Below, piece by piece: positions 24,614 to 34,766 of a DNA stretch of 64,000 nucleotides. The notes beneath the pieces were generated by a model. That model worked only from the letters and a program-made list of their open reading frames with translations. It was not told where the DNA came from and did not search any database. Both the position numbers and the translations under genes were made by a program. Origin of the DNA: Alphaproteobacteria bacterium (GTDB lineage: Bacteria > Pseudomonadota > Alphaproteobacteria > TMED109); contig JAJDWH010000043.1 in the NCBI GenBank assembly GCA_022825705.1, positions 1 through 64,000 on the forward strand, in the 5' to 3' direction. Each line of letters begins with the position of its first letter. Position 1 is the first letter of the stretch.

Positions 24614-26110
24614 TCAGCGATGCGTGGGGATCACGAACTCGGGGCGGCTTTCACCGCTGGTCGGCCAGCGCGCCGTCACGGTCTTGATGCGGGTGTAGAA
24701 CCGGATGCCTTCCATTCCGTGCGTGTTGGAGGCGCCGAAGAACGAGTTCTTCCAGCCACCGAACGTGTGGTAGGCCACCGGCACCGGGATCGGAATATTG
24801 ATTCCGACCATGCCGATGTTGCTGCGCTCGGCGAAGTCCCTGGCTGCGGCCCCGTCCCTCGTGAATACCGAGACTCCGTTTCCGTACGGATTGTCGCGCA
24901 CCAGCTGCAACGCGTCCGCGTACGACTCCGCCCGGACGGTCGACAGCACCGGGCCGAATATCTCTTCCCGGTAGATCGTCATGTCCGGCGTGACCCGGTC
25001 GAAGAGACAACCCCCCATGTAGAAGCCGTCCTCGTAGCCCTGGAGCTTCAGTCCGCGCCCGTCGACGACCAGTTCGGCCCCTTCCTCGACCCCCTTGGCC
25101 ACGAGGCTCTCGATCCGCTTCAGCGAGTCACGCGTCACGATCGGACCCATTTCGGCTGCGGGGTCGTTGTACGGCCCGATCTTCAGGGTGCGTACCCGGT
25201 CCGCCAGCCGATCGCGTAGCGGGTCCGCCACGTCCCCCACCGGCACCGCCACCGAGACCGCCATGCACCGCTCGCCGGCCGAGCCGTATGCCGCACCCAG
25301 GAGCGCATCTGCCGCCTTGTCGAGGTCGGCGTCCGGCATGACCACCAGATGATTCTTCGCTCCGCCCAGCGCCTGTACGCGCTTGCCGTGTTCGGCCGCT
25401 CCCGCATAGACGGCCCGCGCCACCGGCGTCGAACCCACGAAGCTGACGGCCTCGATGTCGGGATGCGCGAGGATCGCCTGCACGGCTTCCTTGTCGCCGT
25501 TCACGACGTTGACGACCCCCGGCGGCCCGCCGGCTTCCTCGAACAGCTCCACAAGGCGCAACGGGCAGGACGGATCGCGCTCCGACGGCTTGAGCACGAA
25601 CGTGTTGCCGCAGGTGACCGCCAGCGGGAACATCCAGAGCGGGATCATCGCCGGGAAATTGAACGGGGTGATACCGGCGCACACCCCGAGGGGCTGCATC
25701 AAGGACCAGGTGTCGATGCCGGTGCCGACGTCGCGGCTGTGCTCGCCCTTCAGGAGGTGCGGAATGCCGCAGGCGAATTCCACGACTTCCCACCCGCGGA
25801 TCAGCGATCCACGCGCATCGTCCAGCGTCTTGCCGTGTTCTCGCGAGATCAGTTCCGCAATTTCGCCCGCGTGCTCTTCCAGCAGTGCGCGATACCGGAA
25901 CATGATCCGCGCCCGTGCTGCGGGTGGCGTCGCCTGCCAGGCCGGCAGCGCCTCCTGGGCGGCCTGCACGGCTGCATTGACCTCGGCGGACCCGCCGAGA
26001 CGGACATGCCGGGCGACTTCGCCGGTCGATGGATTGAAGACCTGGCCGACGCGCTCCGATTCACCCGGAACGCGGCGGCCGCCGATGTGATGGTCGAGGG
26101 TCTCCGGCAT
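24614..26110 (-). CDS. mmsA: Methylmalonate-semialdehyde dehydrogenase (CoA-acylating)
   Basis: The 498-residue aldehyde dehydrogenase has the MmsA hallmarks: GEHSRDVGTGIDTWS, the NAD-binding TPFNFPAMIPLWMFPLAVTC stretch and the catalytic Cys in SAGERCMAVSVAV. The C-terminal IPIPVPVAYHTFGGWKNSFFG is also typical. It converts methylmalonate or malonate semialdehyde to propionyl- or acetyl-CoA in valine, thymine or myo-inositol breakdown. The ATG at 26110 overlaps the stop of the upstream TRAP binding protein gene (TGATG), so the two are translationally coupled and may serve one substrate. Confidence 0.9.
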   Translation of the reverse strand: MPETLDHHIGGRRVPGESERVGQVFNPSTGEVARHVRLGGSAEVNAAVQAAQEALPAWQATPPAARARIMFRYRALLEEHAGEIAELISREHGKTLDDARGSLIRGWEVVEFACGIPHLLKGEHSRDVGTGIDTWSLMQPLGVCAGITPFNFPAMIPLWMFPLAVTCGNTFVLKPSERDPSCPLRLVELFEEAGGPPGVVNVVNGDKEAVQAILAHPDIEAVSFVGSTPVARAVYAGAAEHGKRVQALGGAKNHLVVMPDADLDKAADALLGAAYGSAGERCMAVSVAVPVGDVADPLRDRLADRVRTLKIGPYNDPAAEMGPIVTRDSLKRIESLVAKGVEEGAELVVDGRGLKLQGYEDGFYMGGCLFDRVTPDMTIYREEIFGPVLSTVRAESYADALQLVRDNPYGNGVSVFTRDGAAARDFAERSNIGMVGINIPIPVPVAYHTFGGWKNSFFGASNTHGMEGIRFYTRIKTVTARWPTSGESRPEFVIPTHR

Positions 26111-27219
26111 CAGTCGAGGTACCCCAGGTCGCGCCAGATCGCGAAGCGCTCCCGGAATTCGTTCAACGAGGCGAGCGCCCGGGCGAAGTCGGCATCCTTC
26201 TCGGATTCCTCGATTGCAACCTGCTGCCATGCTTCCTTGTACGCGTTCAGGAACTCGTCGTTCCAGCGCTTGAGCTGGACGCCCTGGCCCTCGAAGTACT
26301 CGAGCGCCGGCACCTGAAGCGCCTCGCCCTGCGCGAGACCTCGCTGCACCAGGTCGCCGCACGCCATCGTCAGCAACGTCTGCTGGCCGAGCGAGAGCTC
26401 GTTCCAGCCGTCCAGGTTGTAGATCACGTCGGCCCACGTCGATTGCTGATGCCAGCCCGGGAAGTAGTAGAACTTCGCGATCTGCTCGAACCCGAAGTTG
26501 CGGTCGATCGCCGGGCTGGAGAACTCGGTCGCATCGATGGTCCCGAGCTCGAGCGCCGGATAAATGTCCCCGCCGGCGAGCAGCTGGGTCGAAACGTCCA
26601 GTTTCTCCATCACCCTCGCGCCCAGCGCGAAAAACCGCATCTTCAGGCCGCGGAGGTCATCGAGCGTGCGGATCTCCTGGCGAAACCATCCGGAGGCTTC
26701 CGGCGGCAGGATCATGCAGAGCGTGCTCTTGATGTTGTGCTTCAGGTACAGCTCGTCGAGCAGCTCCTGGCCGCCGCCGACGTACATCCAGGCCATGTAC
26801 TCGGGTGCCGCGGGGCCGAAGGGAATTGACGCGAACAGCTGCAGCGCCGGAACCTTGCCGGCCCAGAAGCCGGGAGTTGCCCAGCCGGCGTCAACACCGC
26901 CCGATGCGACGGCATCGAAAATTTCGAGCGGCGGCACGAGGGCGCCGGGTTCGAAGAAGCGGATGTCGAGGCTTCCGTCCGACGACGTCCGGATGCGCTC
27001 CAGCATCTCCTTCATCGACGGGCCAATGATCGGCGTTGTTCCGGCATACGCGCTCGCCATCTTCCAGCGGACCGACTTTGCAGCCTCCGGGGCATCCGAA
27101 GTGGTCGTGGGCGTGACGGCGGTCATCTCCGAATCGCCGAACAACGCTGGGCGCACCGCAAGTCCGATGACGATCCCGACTACCAATACGACCAGAACGG
27201 CCAGTTTTCCTCGATCCAT
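26110..27219 (-). CDS. TRAP transporter substrate-binding protein (DctP family, TakP-like)
   Basis: The 369-residue protein has an N-terminal membrane/signal segment (LAVLVVLVVGIVIGLAVRP) and a DctP-type two-lobed domain. It includes the family Arg region LKMRFFALGARVMEKL, and AKFYYFPGWHQQSTW resembles the alpha-keto-acid-binding TakP group. It would capture an organic acid in the periplasm for a Na+-driven TRAP permease. No dctQ or dctM gene is adjacent, which is unusual. ATG 27219 follows GGGGAGTGCGAG. It is coupled to mmsA downstream. Confidence 0.85.
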   Translation of the reverse strand: MDRGKLAVLVVLVVGIVIGLAVRPALFGDSEMTAVTPTTTSDAPEAAKSVRWKMASAYAGTTPIIGPSMKEMLERIRTSSDGSLDIRFFEPGALVPPLEIFDAVASGGVDAGWATPGFWAGKVPALQLFASIPFGPAAPEYMAWMYVGGGQELLDELYLKHNIKSTLCMILPPEASGWFRQEIRTLDDLRGLKMRFFALGARVMEKLDVSTQLLAGGDIYPALELGTIDATEFSSPAIDRNFGFEQIAKFYYFPGWHQQSTWADVIYNLDGWNELSLGQQTLLTMACGDLVQRGLAQGEALQVPALEYFEGQGVQLKRWNDEFLNAYKEAWQQVAIEESEKDADFARALASLNEFRERFAIWRDLGYLD

Positions 27220-27270
27220 CTCGCACTCCCCATGCGGCACGCCCGTAACGCAGCACGGCGTTCGATTGTA

Positions 27271-28209
27271 TCAGTTGGTGCCGACGTACAACGCTCCGAG
27301 GTACAGCAGCTGTACCAGCACCAGGCCCGCACCGACGCCGCGGCTCAATGAACGGTGGAGCGTCAGGAAACCGGTCAGGAACAGCGCTGTCACGATCAGG
27401 ACCGTCAGGTCCAGCGGCGTGAGCAGACCCCGCATGGACAGCGGGTGGGCGAGGGCGGCCGCACCCGTGACGCCCAGCAGATTGAACATGTTGCTGCCGA
27501 GGATGCCGCCCAGGGCGAGGCCGCCCTGTCGGCGCAGGGCCGCAAGTGCGGTCACCGTGACCTCGGGCAGCGAGGTCCCGATGGCCACGATCGACAGGCC
27601 GATGACCGTCTCCGGCACGCCGAACGCGCGGGCCAGGCCACTCGCACCGACCACCAACGCCTCCGCACCTCCCGCCACCATGGCGAGACTCACCACAATC
27701 ACGGCGCCGCTCCCGGCGAGCGATTGCGTGACCGGCTCGCCTGCCGCCTGGGTCATGTCGGCGCCCGCGCGCCGGATGGAGTGCGTTGTCGAGACCGCCA
27801 GCGCGACGACGAGCGCCAGGCCGCCCAGCCGGGGAAGCACGTCGACCCAGAGCGTGAATCCGGCAAAGACCAGGGTGGCCATCAGCATGATGACGGCATC
27901 CAGCCGCAGGCCGGGCGTTCCGACGAGCGGTCGACAGGCGGCAGCGACTCCCACGGCCAGCAGCACGTTGGCGATGTTGGAGCCGGCGACGTTGCCCAGG
28001 ATGAAGCCGGCATGGTCGCCGAGCGAGGCCCGCACCGCCACGACCAGTTCCGGGAACGAAGTGCCGAAAGCGACGACGCTCGCGCCGATCACGAACGGCG
28101 CGACCCGCAGGCGGGTGGCAGTGGCGACGGACGCGCGAACCAGCAGCTCGCCGCCCACGACCAGCAGGCCGATCCCGCCTGCCACGGCCGCCAGGTTGAA
28201 TAGGAGCAC
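27271..28209 (-). CDS. Calcium/sodium antiporter (CaxA/YrbG type)
   Basis: The 312-residue inner-membrane protein has about ten helices and two inverted alpha repeats, marked by GTSFPELVVAVRA and GTSLPEVTVTALAA. The acidic residues in these repeats coordinate Ca2+ and Na+. GSNIANVLL and GSNMFNLLG accompany the repeats as in YrbG. It exchanges cytoplasmic Ca2+ for Na+ or H+. It lies nine bases below sdhB on the same strand and could be read through from the sdh operon. Confidence 0.9.
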   Translation of the reverse strand: MLLFNLAAVAGGIGLLVVGGELLVRASVATATRLRVAPFVIGASVVAFGTSFPELVVAVRASLGDHAGFILGNVAGSNIANVLLAVGVAAACRPLVGTPGLRLDAVIMLMATLVFAGFTLWVDVLPRLGGLALVVALAVSTTHSIRRAGADMTQAAGEPVTQSLAGSGAVIVVSLAMVAGGAEALVVGASGLARAFGVPETVIGLSIVAIGTSLPEVTVTALAALRRQGGLALGGILGSNMFNLLGVTGAAALAHPLSMRGLLTPLDLTVLIVTALFLTGFLTLHRSLSRGVGAGLVLVQLLYLGALYVGTN

Positions 28210-28217
28210 CGGCGCGT

Positions 28218-28994
28218 TCAGCGCCGTTGCTGAATACGGCGCTTGATGTCGCTGATTGCACGGGCCGGATTGAGGCCCTTCGGGCAGGTCTTCGTGCAGT
28301 TCATGATCGTGTGGCAGCGGTACAGCCGGAACGGGTCTTCCAGCGCGTCAAGCCGCTCGCCCGTCGCCTCGTCACGACTGTCTTGGAGCCAGCGCGCCGC
28401 CTGCAGGAGGGTTGCCGGACCGAGGTAACGGTCCCCGTTCCACCAGTAGCTCGGGCAACTGGTGCTGCAACAGAAACACAGGATGCACTCGTACAATCCG
28501 TCAAGCTTGCGGCGATCTTCCTCTGACTGCAGACGTTCACGGGCCGGTGGCGGCGATTCCGTCTTGAGCCAGGGCTCGACCAGCGCGTACTGGGCGTACG
28601 CATCGGTGAGGTCGGGAATGAGGTCCTTGATCACCGGCATGTGCGGCAGGGGATAGACCTTCACCGGGCCCCGGACGTCGTCGATGGCCTTGGTGCAGGC
28701 CAGCGTATTGGTCCCGTCGATGTTCATGGCGCAGGAGCCGCAGACTCCCTCGCGACAGGACCGGCGAAAGGCAAGGGTCGAATCGGCGGAATTCTTGATC
28801 TCGATCAGGGCGTCGAGGACCATGGGTCCGCTCTTGTCCAGATCGACCTCGAACGTATCGACCCGGGGCGACTCGTCGTCATCCGGCGAATAGCGGTAGA
28901 CCCGGAACTCGCGCACGCGGCTGGCGCCGTCCGGCGCCGGAATCCGGCGGCCCTGCCGTACTTCGGAGCCTCTTGGAAGTCTGAACGCCACCAT
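28218..28994 (-). CDS. sdhB: Succinate dehydrogenase iron-sulfur subunit
   Basis: The 258-residue subunit carries all three clusters: 2Fe-2S ([16 protein letters not shown]), 4Fe-4S ([12 protein letters not shown]) and 3Fe-4S ([17 protein letters not shown]). It moves electrons from the flavin in SdhA to ubiquinone. I start it at ATG 28994, with GAGGAAC upstream; an earlier frame start at 29057 overlaps the sdhA end and adds an Arg-rich segment. It is last in sdhCDAB. Confidence 0.95.
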   Translation of the reverse strand: MVAFRLPRGSEVRQGRRIPAPDGASRVREFRVYRYSPDDDESPRVDTFEVDLDKSGPMVLDALIEIKNSADSTLAFRRSCREGVCGSCAMNIDGTNTLACTKAIDDVRGPVKVYPLPHMPVIKDLIPDLTDAYAQYALVEPWLKTESPPPARERLQSEEDRRKLDGLYECILCFCCSTSCPSYWWNGDRYLGPATLLQAARWLQDSRDEATGERLDALEDPFRLYRCHTIMNCTKTCPKGLNPARAISDIKRRIQQRR

Positions 28995-29010
28995 CGCTGC
29001 ATGTTCCTCG

Positions 29011-30801
29011 CTAGTAGACGCGCGCCTTGGGCGGAATGGTCTCGACGTCCGGCGCATCCGTCTCGAGATGCACCGGGCGCGCGGCGCATTCCGCGCGGCC
29101 GTCCCGGAACCAGGCCAGCGTGTGGGTCAGCCAGTTCTCGTCATCGCGGTCCGGATGGTCCTCGCGGGCATGCGCACCCCGGCTCTCGGTCCGGTGCAGG
29201 GCCGAGCCAATGGTAACTGCCGCCTGCTGCAGGAGGTTTTCGAGCTCGAGGGTTTCCACGAGATCGGTGTTCCAGATCAGCGACCGGTCGCTGACCCGGA
29301 CGTCCGCAAGCTGTTGCCAGGCCTCGGCAACTCGGTCGACTCCCTCGGTGAGGCTGTCGCCGGTCCGGAACACGGCGCAATGGTCCTGCATCACGCGCTG
29401 CATTTGCAGCCGGAGCTTGGCCGTCGGCGTCCCTCCGTTGGCATGACGAAAGCCATCGAATCGGGCGAGAATGGCGTCTTCGGCGTCCTTCAAGGGAGCG
29501 CGGCGGGGAGCCTGGGGCCGCTGCGTGTCGGCAATCCGGTTCGCGCACGCGCGGCCGAAGATCACGAGGTCCAGCAGCGAATTCGATCCCAGCCGGTTGG
29601 CACCATGGACCGAGACGCAGGCTGCCTCGCCTGCGCTCATCAGTCCCGGGACGGCTGCATCCGGGCTGTCAGCCGACCCGGTCACGGCCTCTCCGGTATG
29701 CAGCACCGGGATGCCGCCCATGTTGTAGTGGCACGTCGGCAACACCGGGATCGGTTCGCGCGTGACATCGACGCCACCGAAGATGCGGGCCAATTCCGCG
29801 ATCCCCGGAAGCCGTTCGGCGATGACGTCGGCGTCGAGGTGCTCCAGGTGCAGGTGCACATGATCTCCCAGCTCCCCGACGCCGCGGCCGGCCCGGAGCT
29901 CGAGCGTGATCGAGCGGCTTACCACGTCGCGTGACGCGAGATCCTTCGCGCTGGGCGCGTAGCGCTCCATGAAGCGCTCGCCTTCGGAATTGGTCAGATA
30001 ACCGCCCTCACCGCGCACGCCTTCGCTGATGAGGCAACCAGCGCCGTAGATGCCGGTCGGGTGAAACTGCACGAACTCCATGTCCTGAAGCGGCAGCCCG
30101 GCCCGCAACACCATGGCGTTGCCATCACCGGTACAGATATGCGCTGACGTGCAGGAGAAGTAGACACGCCCGTAGCCGCCAGTGGCGAGGATCACGGTGT
30201 GGGCCCGAAACCGGTGCAGGGTGCCGTCGTCCAGTTTCCAGGCCAGGACGCCCTGGCAGGAGCCGTCCGCGTCCATCAGGAGATCCAGCACGAAGAATTC
30301 GATGAAGAACTCGGCGGCGTTGCGAAGGGACTGCTGGTACAGCGTGTGCAGGATCGCGTGACCGGTGCGGTCCGCCGCCGCGCAGGTGCGCTGCGCTGCC
30401 GGTCCTTCGCCGAATTCGGTCGTCATGCCGCCAAAGGCGCGCTGGTAAATCCGTCCGTCCGGAATCCGGGAGAAGGGGACGCCGTAGTGCTCGAGTTCGA
30501 TGACGGCGTCCGTGGCCTCCCGGCACATGTACGCGATGGCGTCCTGATCGCCCAGCCAATCCGACCCCTTGACCGTGTCGTACATGTGCCAACGCCAGTC
30601 GTCGACACCCATGTTCCCGAGTGCAGCGCTGATCCCGCCTTGCGCCGCCACGGTGTGGCTTCGCGTCGGGAACACCTTGGTCAGGCAGGCCGTGCGAAAT
30701 CCGCGCTCGGCAAGTCCGAGCGTGGCGCGCAGCCCCGCCCCGCCGGCGCCGACCACCACGACGTCGTAGGCGTGATCGACGATGTCGTAGCTCGCCGCCA
30801 T
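29011..30801 (-). CDS. sdhA: Succinate dehydrogenase flavoprotein subunit
   Basis: The 596-residue subunit oxidises succinate to fumarate in the TCA cycle. It has the dinucleotide motif [17 protein letters not shown], the His that covalently binds FAD ([10 protein letters not shown]), the substrate loop [20 protein letters not shown] and the C-terminal KARVY end. The ATG at 30801 overlaps the sdhD stop by one base, confirming the start. Confidence 0.96.
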   Translation of the reverse strand: MAASYDIVDHAYDVVVVGAGGAGLRATLGLAERGFRTACLTKVFPTRSHTVAAQGGISAALGNMGVDDWRWHMYDTVKGSDWLGDQDAIAYMCREATDAVIELEHYGVPFSRIPDGRIYQRAFGGMTTEFGEGPAAQRTCAAADRTGHAILHTLYQQSLRNAAEFFIEFFVLDLLMDADGSCQGVLAWKLDDGTLHRFRAHTVILATGGYGRVYFSCTSAHICTGDGNAMVLRAGLPLQDMEFVQFHPTGIYGAGCLISEGVRGEGGYLTNSEGERFMERYAPSAKDLASRDVVSRSITLELRAGRGVGELGDHVHLHLEHLDADVIAERLPGIAELARIFGGVDVTREPIPVLPTCHYNMGGIPVLHTGEAVTGSADSPDAAVPGLMSAGEAACVSVHGANRLGSNSLLDLVIFGRACANRIADTQRPQAPRRAPLKDAEDAILARFDGFRHANGGTPTAKLRLQMQRVMQDHCAVFRTGDSLTEGVDRVAEAWQQLADVRVSDRSLIWNTDLVETLELENLLQQAAVTIGSALHRTESRGAHAREDHPDRDDENWLTHTLAWFRDGRAECAARPVHLETDAPDVETIPPKARVY

Positions 30802-31184
30802 CACGCCCCTCCCATTCCGGTCCGCAGGATCGCCAGCACGGCACCGGCTGCCGCCAGCCAGGCGATCCCGGCGCAAATGGCCAGCGTCGCCATCCGCGCG
30901 GCGGAGGCGTGAACGTAGTCCTCGACGACCACCCGGACGCCGAGCCAGCCGTGGTAGAAGCCGGCAATGACCAGCAGGACGAGCAGCAGGGAGTTGGCCG
31001 GCCGGGCCATCCAGGCGACGAACGCGCCGTGATCCGCGCCCACGAGGCACAGGACCGACCACGCGAACCAGGCGCCGAGCAGCACCAGTGCCACCGCCGT
31101 CACGCGCTGCATCCACCAGTGATGCGCGCCTTCGTGCGCGGATCCGTGGCCCCGTGCCCGCGCGAGGGGTGTGAGAAGGTTCAC
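30801..31184 (-). CDS. sdhD: Succinate dehydrogenase membrane anchor subunit SdhD
   Basis: The 127-residue protein has three membrane helices and the conserved [13 protein letters not shown] segment near residue 22, which contributes to quinone and haem binding. [18 protein letters not shown] in the second helix region is typical of alphaproteobacterial SdhD. It overlaps sdhC by 4 bases and sdhA by 1. Confidence 0.93.
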   Translation of the reverse strand: MNLLTPLARARGHGSAHEGAHHWWMQRVTAVALVLLGAWFAWSVLCLVGADHGAFVAWMARPANSLLLVLLVIAGFYHGWLGVRVVVEDYVHASAARMATLAICAGIAWLAAAGAVLAILRTGMGGA

Positions 31185-31567
31185 GCCGCTGCCACTCCAG
31201 ACCAGAACAGCACCGTCAGAATGACCGTGAGGGCGACCACGAACCAGCCGGATCTTCGGACGTTGACCAGTTCAAATCCGAAGCCCGCGTCCCAGAAGAG
31301 ATGCCGAACACCGTTTGCGAGGTGGTAGAAGAACGCGACCGACACGGCGACGAGGAACGCGCATCCGATGAGGCTATCGACTGCCGACGTGGCGAGCGCA
31401 AACGCTTCGGGCCCGGCTGCGGCGGCCACCAGGAACGCCGCGAGCGCCACCATGCCGAACCCCAGCAGCAGCCCGGAGAGCCGGTGCAGAATCGACAGGA
31501 CGGACGTGATCTCCGGCCGGTAGACCGAGAGGTGGGGCGACAGCGGGCGGCCGATGGGGTCCGGCAT
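31181..31567 (-). CDS. sdhC: Succinate dehydrogenase cytochrome b556 subunit SdhC
   Basis: The 128-residue subunit begins [20 protein letters not shown] and HRLSG, the family signature in which Ser and Arg line the quinone site and His is a haem ligand candidate. Three helices follow. The ATG at 31567 gives the standard N-terminus [13 protein letters not shown]; the longer frame to 31618 does not. It opens the sdhCDAB operon, so the promoter should lie between 31568 and the citE remnant. Confidence 0.93.
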   Translation of the reverse strand: MPDPIGRPLSPHLSVYRPEITSVLSILHRLSGLLLGFGMVALAAFLVAAAAGPEAFALATSAVDSLIGCAFLVAVSVAFFYHLANGVRHLFWDAGFGFELVNVRRSGWFVVALTVILTVLFWSGVAAA

Positions 31568-31653
31568 GCGGAACTCCGTGCGGGATCCGGGGCGGTGCCG
31601 GAAAGGAACGGCGGGCACGATACCAGAGGCCGGCCGAAGAACGCAGGCCCGAT

Positions 31654-31947
31654 TTAGCCCGAGGCTCTCTCCAGTTCCAGGATGGCCGCTGCCTTCGCCG
31701 TGATTCGCTCCGCGTTCACGACGGGCAGCTTCCCGACCAGCTTGCCGTCGAGCAGGACCACGCCTTTCCCCCCGGCCTCGGCCCCGCGATGGGCATCGAT
31801 CACCCGTTCCGCATGCGCGACCTCCGCCGCAGTCGGACCGAACACCTCGCCGGCTGCAGCCGGTGTCGTCGGGTGGATCAATACCGTGCCATCAAACCCC
31901 AGGCCGGCGGCCCCGATCAGGGTGCGCGCGCCGCCGCAGTTGGTTAC
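31654..31947 (-). pseudogene. 3' remnant of a citE/malyl-CoA-lyase-type gene
   Basis: The frame encodes only the C-terminal end of a CitE-like HpcH/HpaI-family lyase: LGFDGTVLIHPTTPAAAGEV, then a helix, GGKGVVLLDGKLVGKLPVV and an Ala-rich helix. Family-like sequence starts about 31947 and continues through a possible ATG at 31881 without a break. The preceding 200 residues (TIM-barrel and catalytic Arg/Glu) are missing, and an unrelated gene starts at 32029 on the other strand. Intact CitE-like lyases near sdh genes are known in this class, so the rest was probably deleted. Confidence 0.7.
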
Positions 31948-32028
31948 CTTGAGCCGGCAACCGGGTCCGGGCCGTTGGTTCCGGATGAAAGCCGGCCGCG
32001 CCGCCGCGATCCTATTGGAGTACCTCCC

Positions 32029-32529
32029 TTGTCATCTAATGGTGACCCCCTTCTTCATGCCATCCTGCCGGAAGCGTTTGCCGGCGATGCGCTGGTTCCC
32101 ACGGCCGGCAATCTCGAAGCCGCCCTTGTTGCCGCCGTTGGGTATCACGTGGTTGATATCGAGACGGATGAGAACGGATACGACGGCGGCGGGCTGATCC
32201 GGGCGGTCAGCCTTGACCACGCGCTGTTGATCCTCGGCCTGCCCGCCCGCTGCTACCCGCTTGAGCAGCCTGCTCGCCTGAAGGCGTTCGTCGAGAAGCA
32301 GCAGATCTACGTCCACGAGCAGTTCGAGACCATGCTCGGCAACACGACCCTCGCGGCGTGGCGCACCGCAGTGGTCGACGGCAACCGATGGCACTTGCAC
32401 TACACCGCGCGCGCGGCGGGCTCCTTCTCGTTTCACGCCCACCCGGCGTACTACCCCGCCGTCCTGCCGGCCAAGCCGGCGGCGATCCGCTACTTCCTGC
32501 GCCGACACGTCTTCCAGCTCGGACAGTGA
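32029..32529 (+). CDS. Uncharacterised 166-residue protein
   Basis: I do not recognise this protein. The TTG start at 32029 is chosen because GGAG lies eight bases before it and the frame only becomes protein-like there ([20 protein letters not shown]). It looks soluble and globular, with no signal peptide. His and Tyr are enriched near the end ([18 protein letters not shown]). It precedes thyX by 10 bases and may share its transcript. It appears to have replaced the 5' part of the citE-like gene. Confidence 0.6.
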   Translation: MSSNGDPLLHAILPEAFAGDALVPTAGNLEAALVAAVGYHVVDIETDENGYDGGGLIRAVSLDHALLILGLPARCYPLEQPARLKAFVEKQQIYVHEQFETMLGNTTLAAWRTAVVDGNRWHLHYTARAAGSFSFHAHPAYYPAVLPAKPAAIRYFLRRHVFQLGQ

Positions 32530-32539
32530 AACCGGGTCC

Positions 32540-33460
32540 GTGACTGCTTCGACCACCGGGGACGATGCAACCACGGGCCGGCCTGTCGTCCCGAACCTCG
32601 AAGCCATCCTGGGGCGGGAGTATCCCGTGCTGGACCACGGGTTCATCCGGGTGGTCGACTACATGGGGGATGACGCGGCGGTCGTGCAGGCGGCCCGGGT
32701 TTCCTATGGCGCGGGCACCCGTCGCGTCCGCGAGGACCGCGGCCTGATTCGCTACCTGATGCGCCACCGGCACACCACGCCGTTCGAGATGTGCTCGATC
32801 AAGTTCCACGTGAAGCTGCCCATCTTCGTGGCTCGGCAGTGGATTCGCCACCGCACGGCATCGGTGAACGAGTACTCGGCCCGCTACTCGGTCCTTGACC
32901 GCGAGTTCTACCTACCGGCGCCCGAGGACCTGGCGGTGCAGTCGAAATCCAATGCGCAGGGGCGCGAGGAGAGCGTCTTGCCGGACGTCGCCGACGAGAT
33001 CCGGCGTTTACTGGAGCAGGATGCGCGGCAGGCGTACAGCCGCTACGAATGGCTCCTCAACGAGCAGCCGGACGGATCTCCCGCCGACCCCGACCGGCCG
33101 GGGCTCGCCCGCGAACTCGCCCGGATCAATTTGCCCCTGTCCACGTACACGCAGTGGTACTGGAAGGTGAATCTTCACAACCTGCTGCATTTCCTGCAGC
33201 TGCGGGCGGACCCCCATGCCCAGACCGAGATCCGGGTCTATGCAGAGGCCATGCTGGGGATCGTGCGGCGCTGGGTGCCGGTGGTGGCGGAAGCGTTCGA
33301 GGACTATCGCCTGGGAGCGGCCGAGCTGTCCGGGCCCATGCAGGCAGTGGTCAGGGCGTGGCTGGCGGGCGAACCGGTGGACCGAGAGGCGAGCGGGCTC
33401 GGCATTCGGGAATGGCGCGAGCTGCACGCGCTCGTCGGACGCGAGCTGCCGGACACGTAG
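32540..33460 (+). CDS. thyX: FAD-dependent thymidylate synthase ThyX
   Basis: The 306-residue enzyme methylates dUMP to dTMP using FAD and methylene-tetrahydrofolate. The ThyX motif RHRx7S is intact (R103-H-R to S113, [14 protein letters not shown]), and [15 protein letters not shown] is typical. The protein is longer than the minimal ThyX, as in many alphaproteobacteria. GTG is the start. The ten-base gap to the previous gene suggests co-transcription. Confidence 0.95.
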   Translation: MTASTTGDDATTGRPVVPNLEAILGREYPVLDHGFIRVVDYMGDDAAVVQAARVSYGAGTRRVREDRGLIRYLMRHRHTTPFEMCSIKFHVKLPIFVARQWIRHRTASVNEYSARYSVLDREFYLPAPEDLAVQSKSNAQGREESVLPDVADEIRRLLEQDARQAYSRYEWLLNEQPDGSPADPDRPGLARELARINLPLSTYTQWYWKVNLHNLLHFLQLRADPHAQTEIRVYAEAMLGIVRRWVPVVAEAFEDYRLGAAELSGPMQAVVRAWLAGEPVDREASGLGIREWRELHALVGRELPDT

Positions 33461-33469
33461 CCGCCGCCT

Positions 33470-34576
33470 TCACTCGAAGCTGATCTCCGGCATGGGCGCG
33501 GTCTCGGTTCGCCTCAACTCCGCGCCGAGCCGCTCAGCCACGGCAACGAACGCCTGCGCCTCGGCACTCTCGGGCAATGTCGCCACGACGGGCAGGCCCT
33601 GGTCAGACGTTTCCCGGATGGAGAGGTGGAGCGGAATACCGCCCAGGAACGGGACCTGCATGGCTGCCGCCGCCTGCTCGGCGCCGCCGTGGGCGAAGAT
33701 CTCGGTGCGTTCGCCGCATTTCGGGCAGGCAAACCAGCTCATGTTCTCGATGAAACCGAGAACCGGCACGTCGACGCGACGAAACATGTTCAGTCCCTTG
33801 CGCGCATCGATGAGCGCGATGTCCTGAGGCGTGGACACGATGACCGCGCCACGGAGCGGCACGCGTTGCGACATGGTGAGCTGCACGTCCCCGGTGCCCG
33901 GCGGCATGTCGACCAGCAGCACGTCCAGTTCACCCCATTCCACGTCCCGGAGCAGCTGCTCCAGCGCGCCCTGGACCATGGGCCCGCGCCAGATCATCGG
34001 GCGCTCCTCGTCCACCATGAACCCGATGGACATGACCTTGATTCCGTAGCCGGCCATCGGTCGGATGCGCTTCCCGTCGATCGATTGCGGCCGGCCGGCG
34101 ATCCCCATGAGGCGCGGTTGCGACGGGCCGTAGATGTCCGCGTCCAGGATGCCCACGCGAAGGCCCTGTCGGCTCAGGGCCAGGGCGAGGTTGGACGTGA
34201 CCGTCGACTTGCCGACGCCGCCCTTGCCGCTGGCGACGGCGATGATCGACTGGACGCCGGGGAGCGAGATCGCCCGCGCGTTCGCCGCCGGTCCGGTGGG
34301 TGCCTGCGGCGGGCGTTCGGCGGTCAGCACTGCGCTCACCGATGCGACGCCGGGGAGCGACAGCACCGCCTGTTCGCAGGCGCGGCGAACGATCTCGAGG
34401 GCCTTGGCCCGGGCAGGATCGGCCTCCAGGGCGAAGGCGACGTTGCCGTCCCGGATGGCGATTTCCTGCACCATCCCGAGACTCACGACATCCTGGTTGC
34501 GGGCTGGATCCTTGACGCCGGCTAGGGCGGTGCGCACTTCGGCTTCGGTGATGGTTGACACGAGCACCTTCCGCAT
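33470..34576 (-). CDS. Mrp/ApbC-type iron-sulfur cluster carrier ATPase
   Basis: The 368-residue protein has an N-terminal MIP18/DUF59 domain (to about residue 85) and a deviant P-loop NTPase domain with VASGKGGVGKSTV (about 114-126) and LVDMPPGTGD. The CPKC pair near residue 285 holds the bridging 4Fe-4S cluster in the dimer. It delivers clusters to apo-proteins. The ATG at 34576 is preferred; the GTG six codons later has a better-placed AAGG. It is convergent with thyX. Confidence 0.92.
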   Translation of the reverse strand: MRKVLVSTITEAEVRTALAGVKDPARNQDVVSLGMVQEIAIRDGNVAFALEADPARAKALEIVRRACEQAVLSLPGVASVSAVLTAERPPQAPTGPAANARAISLPGVQSIIAVASGKGGVGKSTVTSNLALALSRQGLRVGILDADIYGPSQPRLMGIAGRPQSIDGKRIRPMAGYGIKVMSIGFMVDEERPMIWRGPMVQGALEQLLRDVEWGELDVLLVDMPPGTGDVQLTMSQRVPLRGAVIVSTPQDIALIDARKGLNMFRRVDVPVLGFIENMSWFACPKCGERTEIFAHGGAEQAAAAMQVPFLGGIPLHLSIRETSDQGLPVVATLPESAEAQAFVAVAERLGAELRRTETAPMPEISFE

Positions 34577-34697
34577 GGCCGCAGGGGAAACGCTGTTCGG
34601 GCGGCTTGGTGACCCGGACGCTGCCTGTGGCAAGTCTAATACATGTCCGTCTGCCGACCGCTAACAGCCGACGCGGCGCGCGGGTAAGCGAGTGAGG

Positions 34698-34751
34698 GGA
34701 CGGAGGTTGGTGGCCTGGGGAGTCCGGCAAGGCCCAGCGAAGCCTCCGTCC
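34698..34751. repeat. Nested inverted repeat between two genes
   Basis: GGACGGAGG (34698-34706) is the exact complement of CCTCCGTCC (34743-34751), and inside it GGCCT and AGGCC pair again. The structure lies just after the stop of the 228-residue gene on the minus strand and upstream of mrp. It may terminate that transcript; no T-run is present. Confidence 0.5.
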
Positions 34752-34766
34752 GAACGGGCTGGCGCT

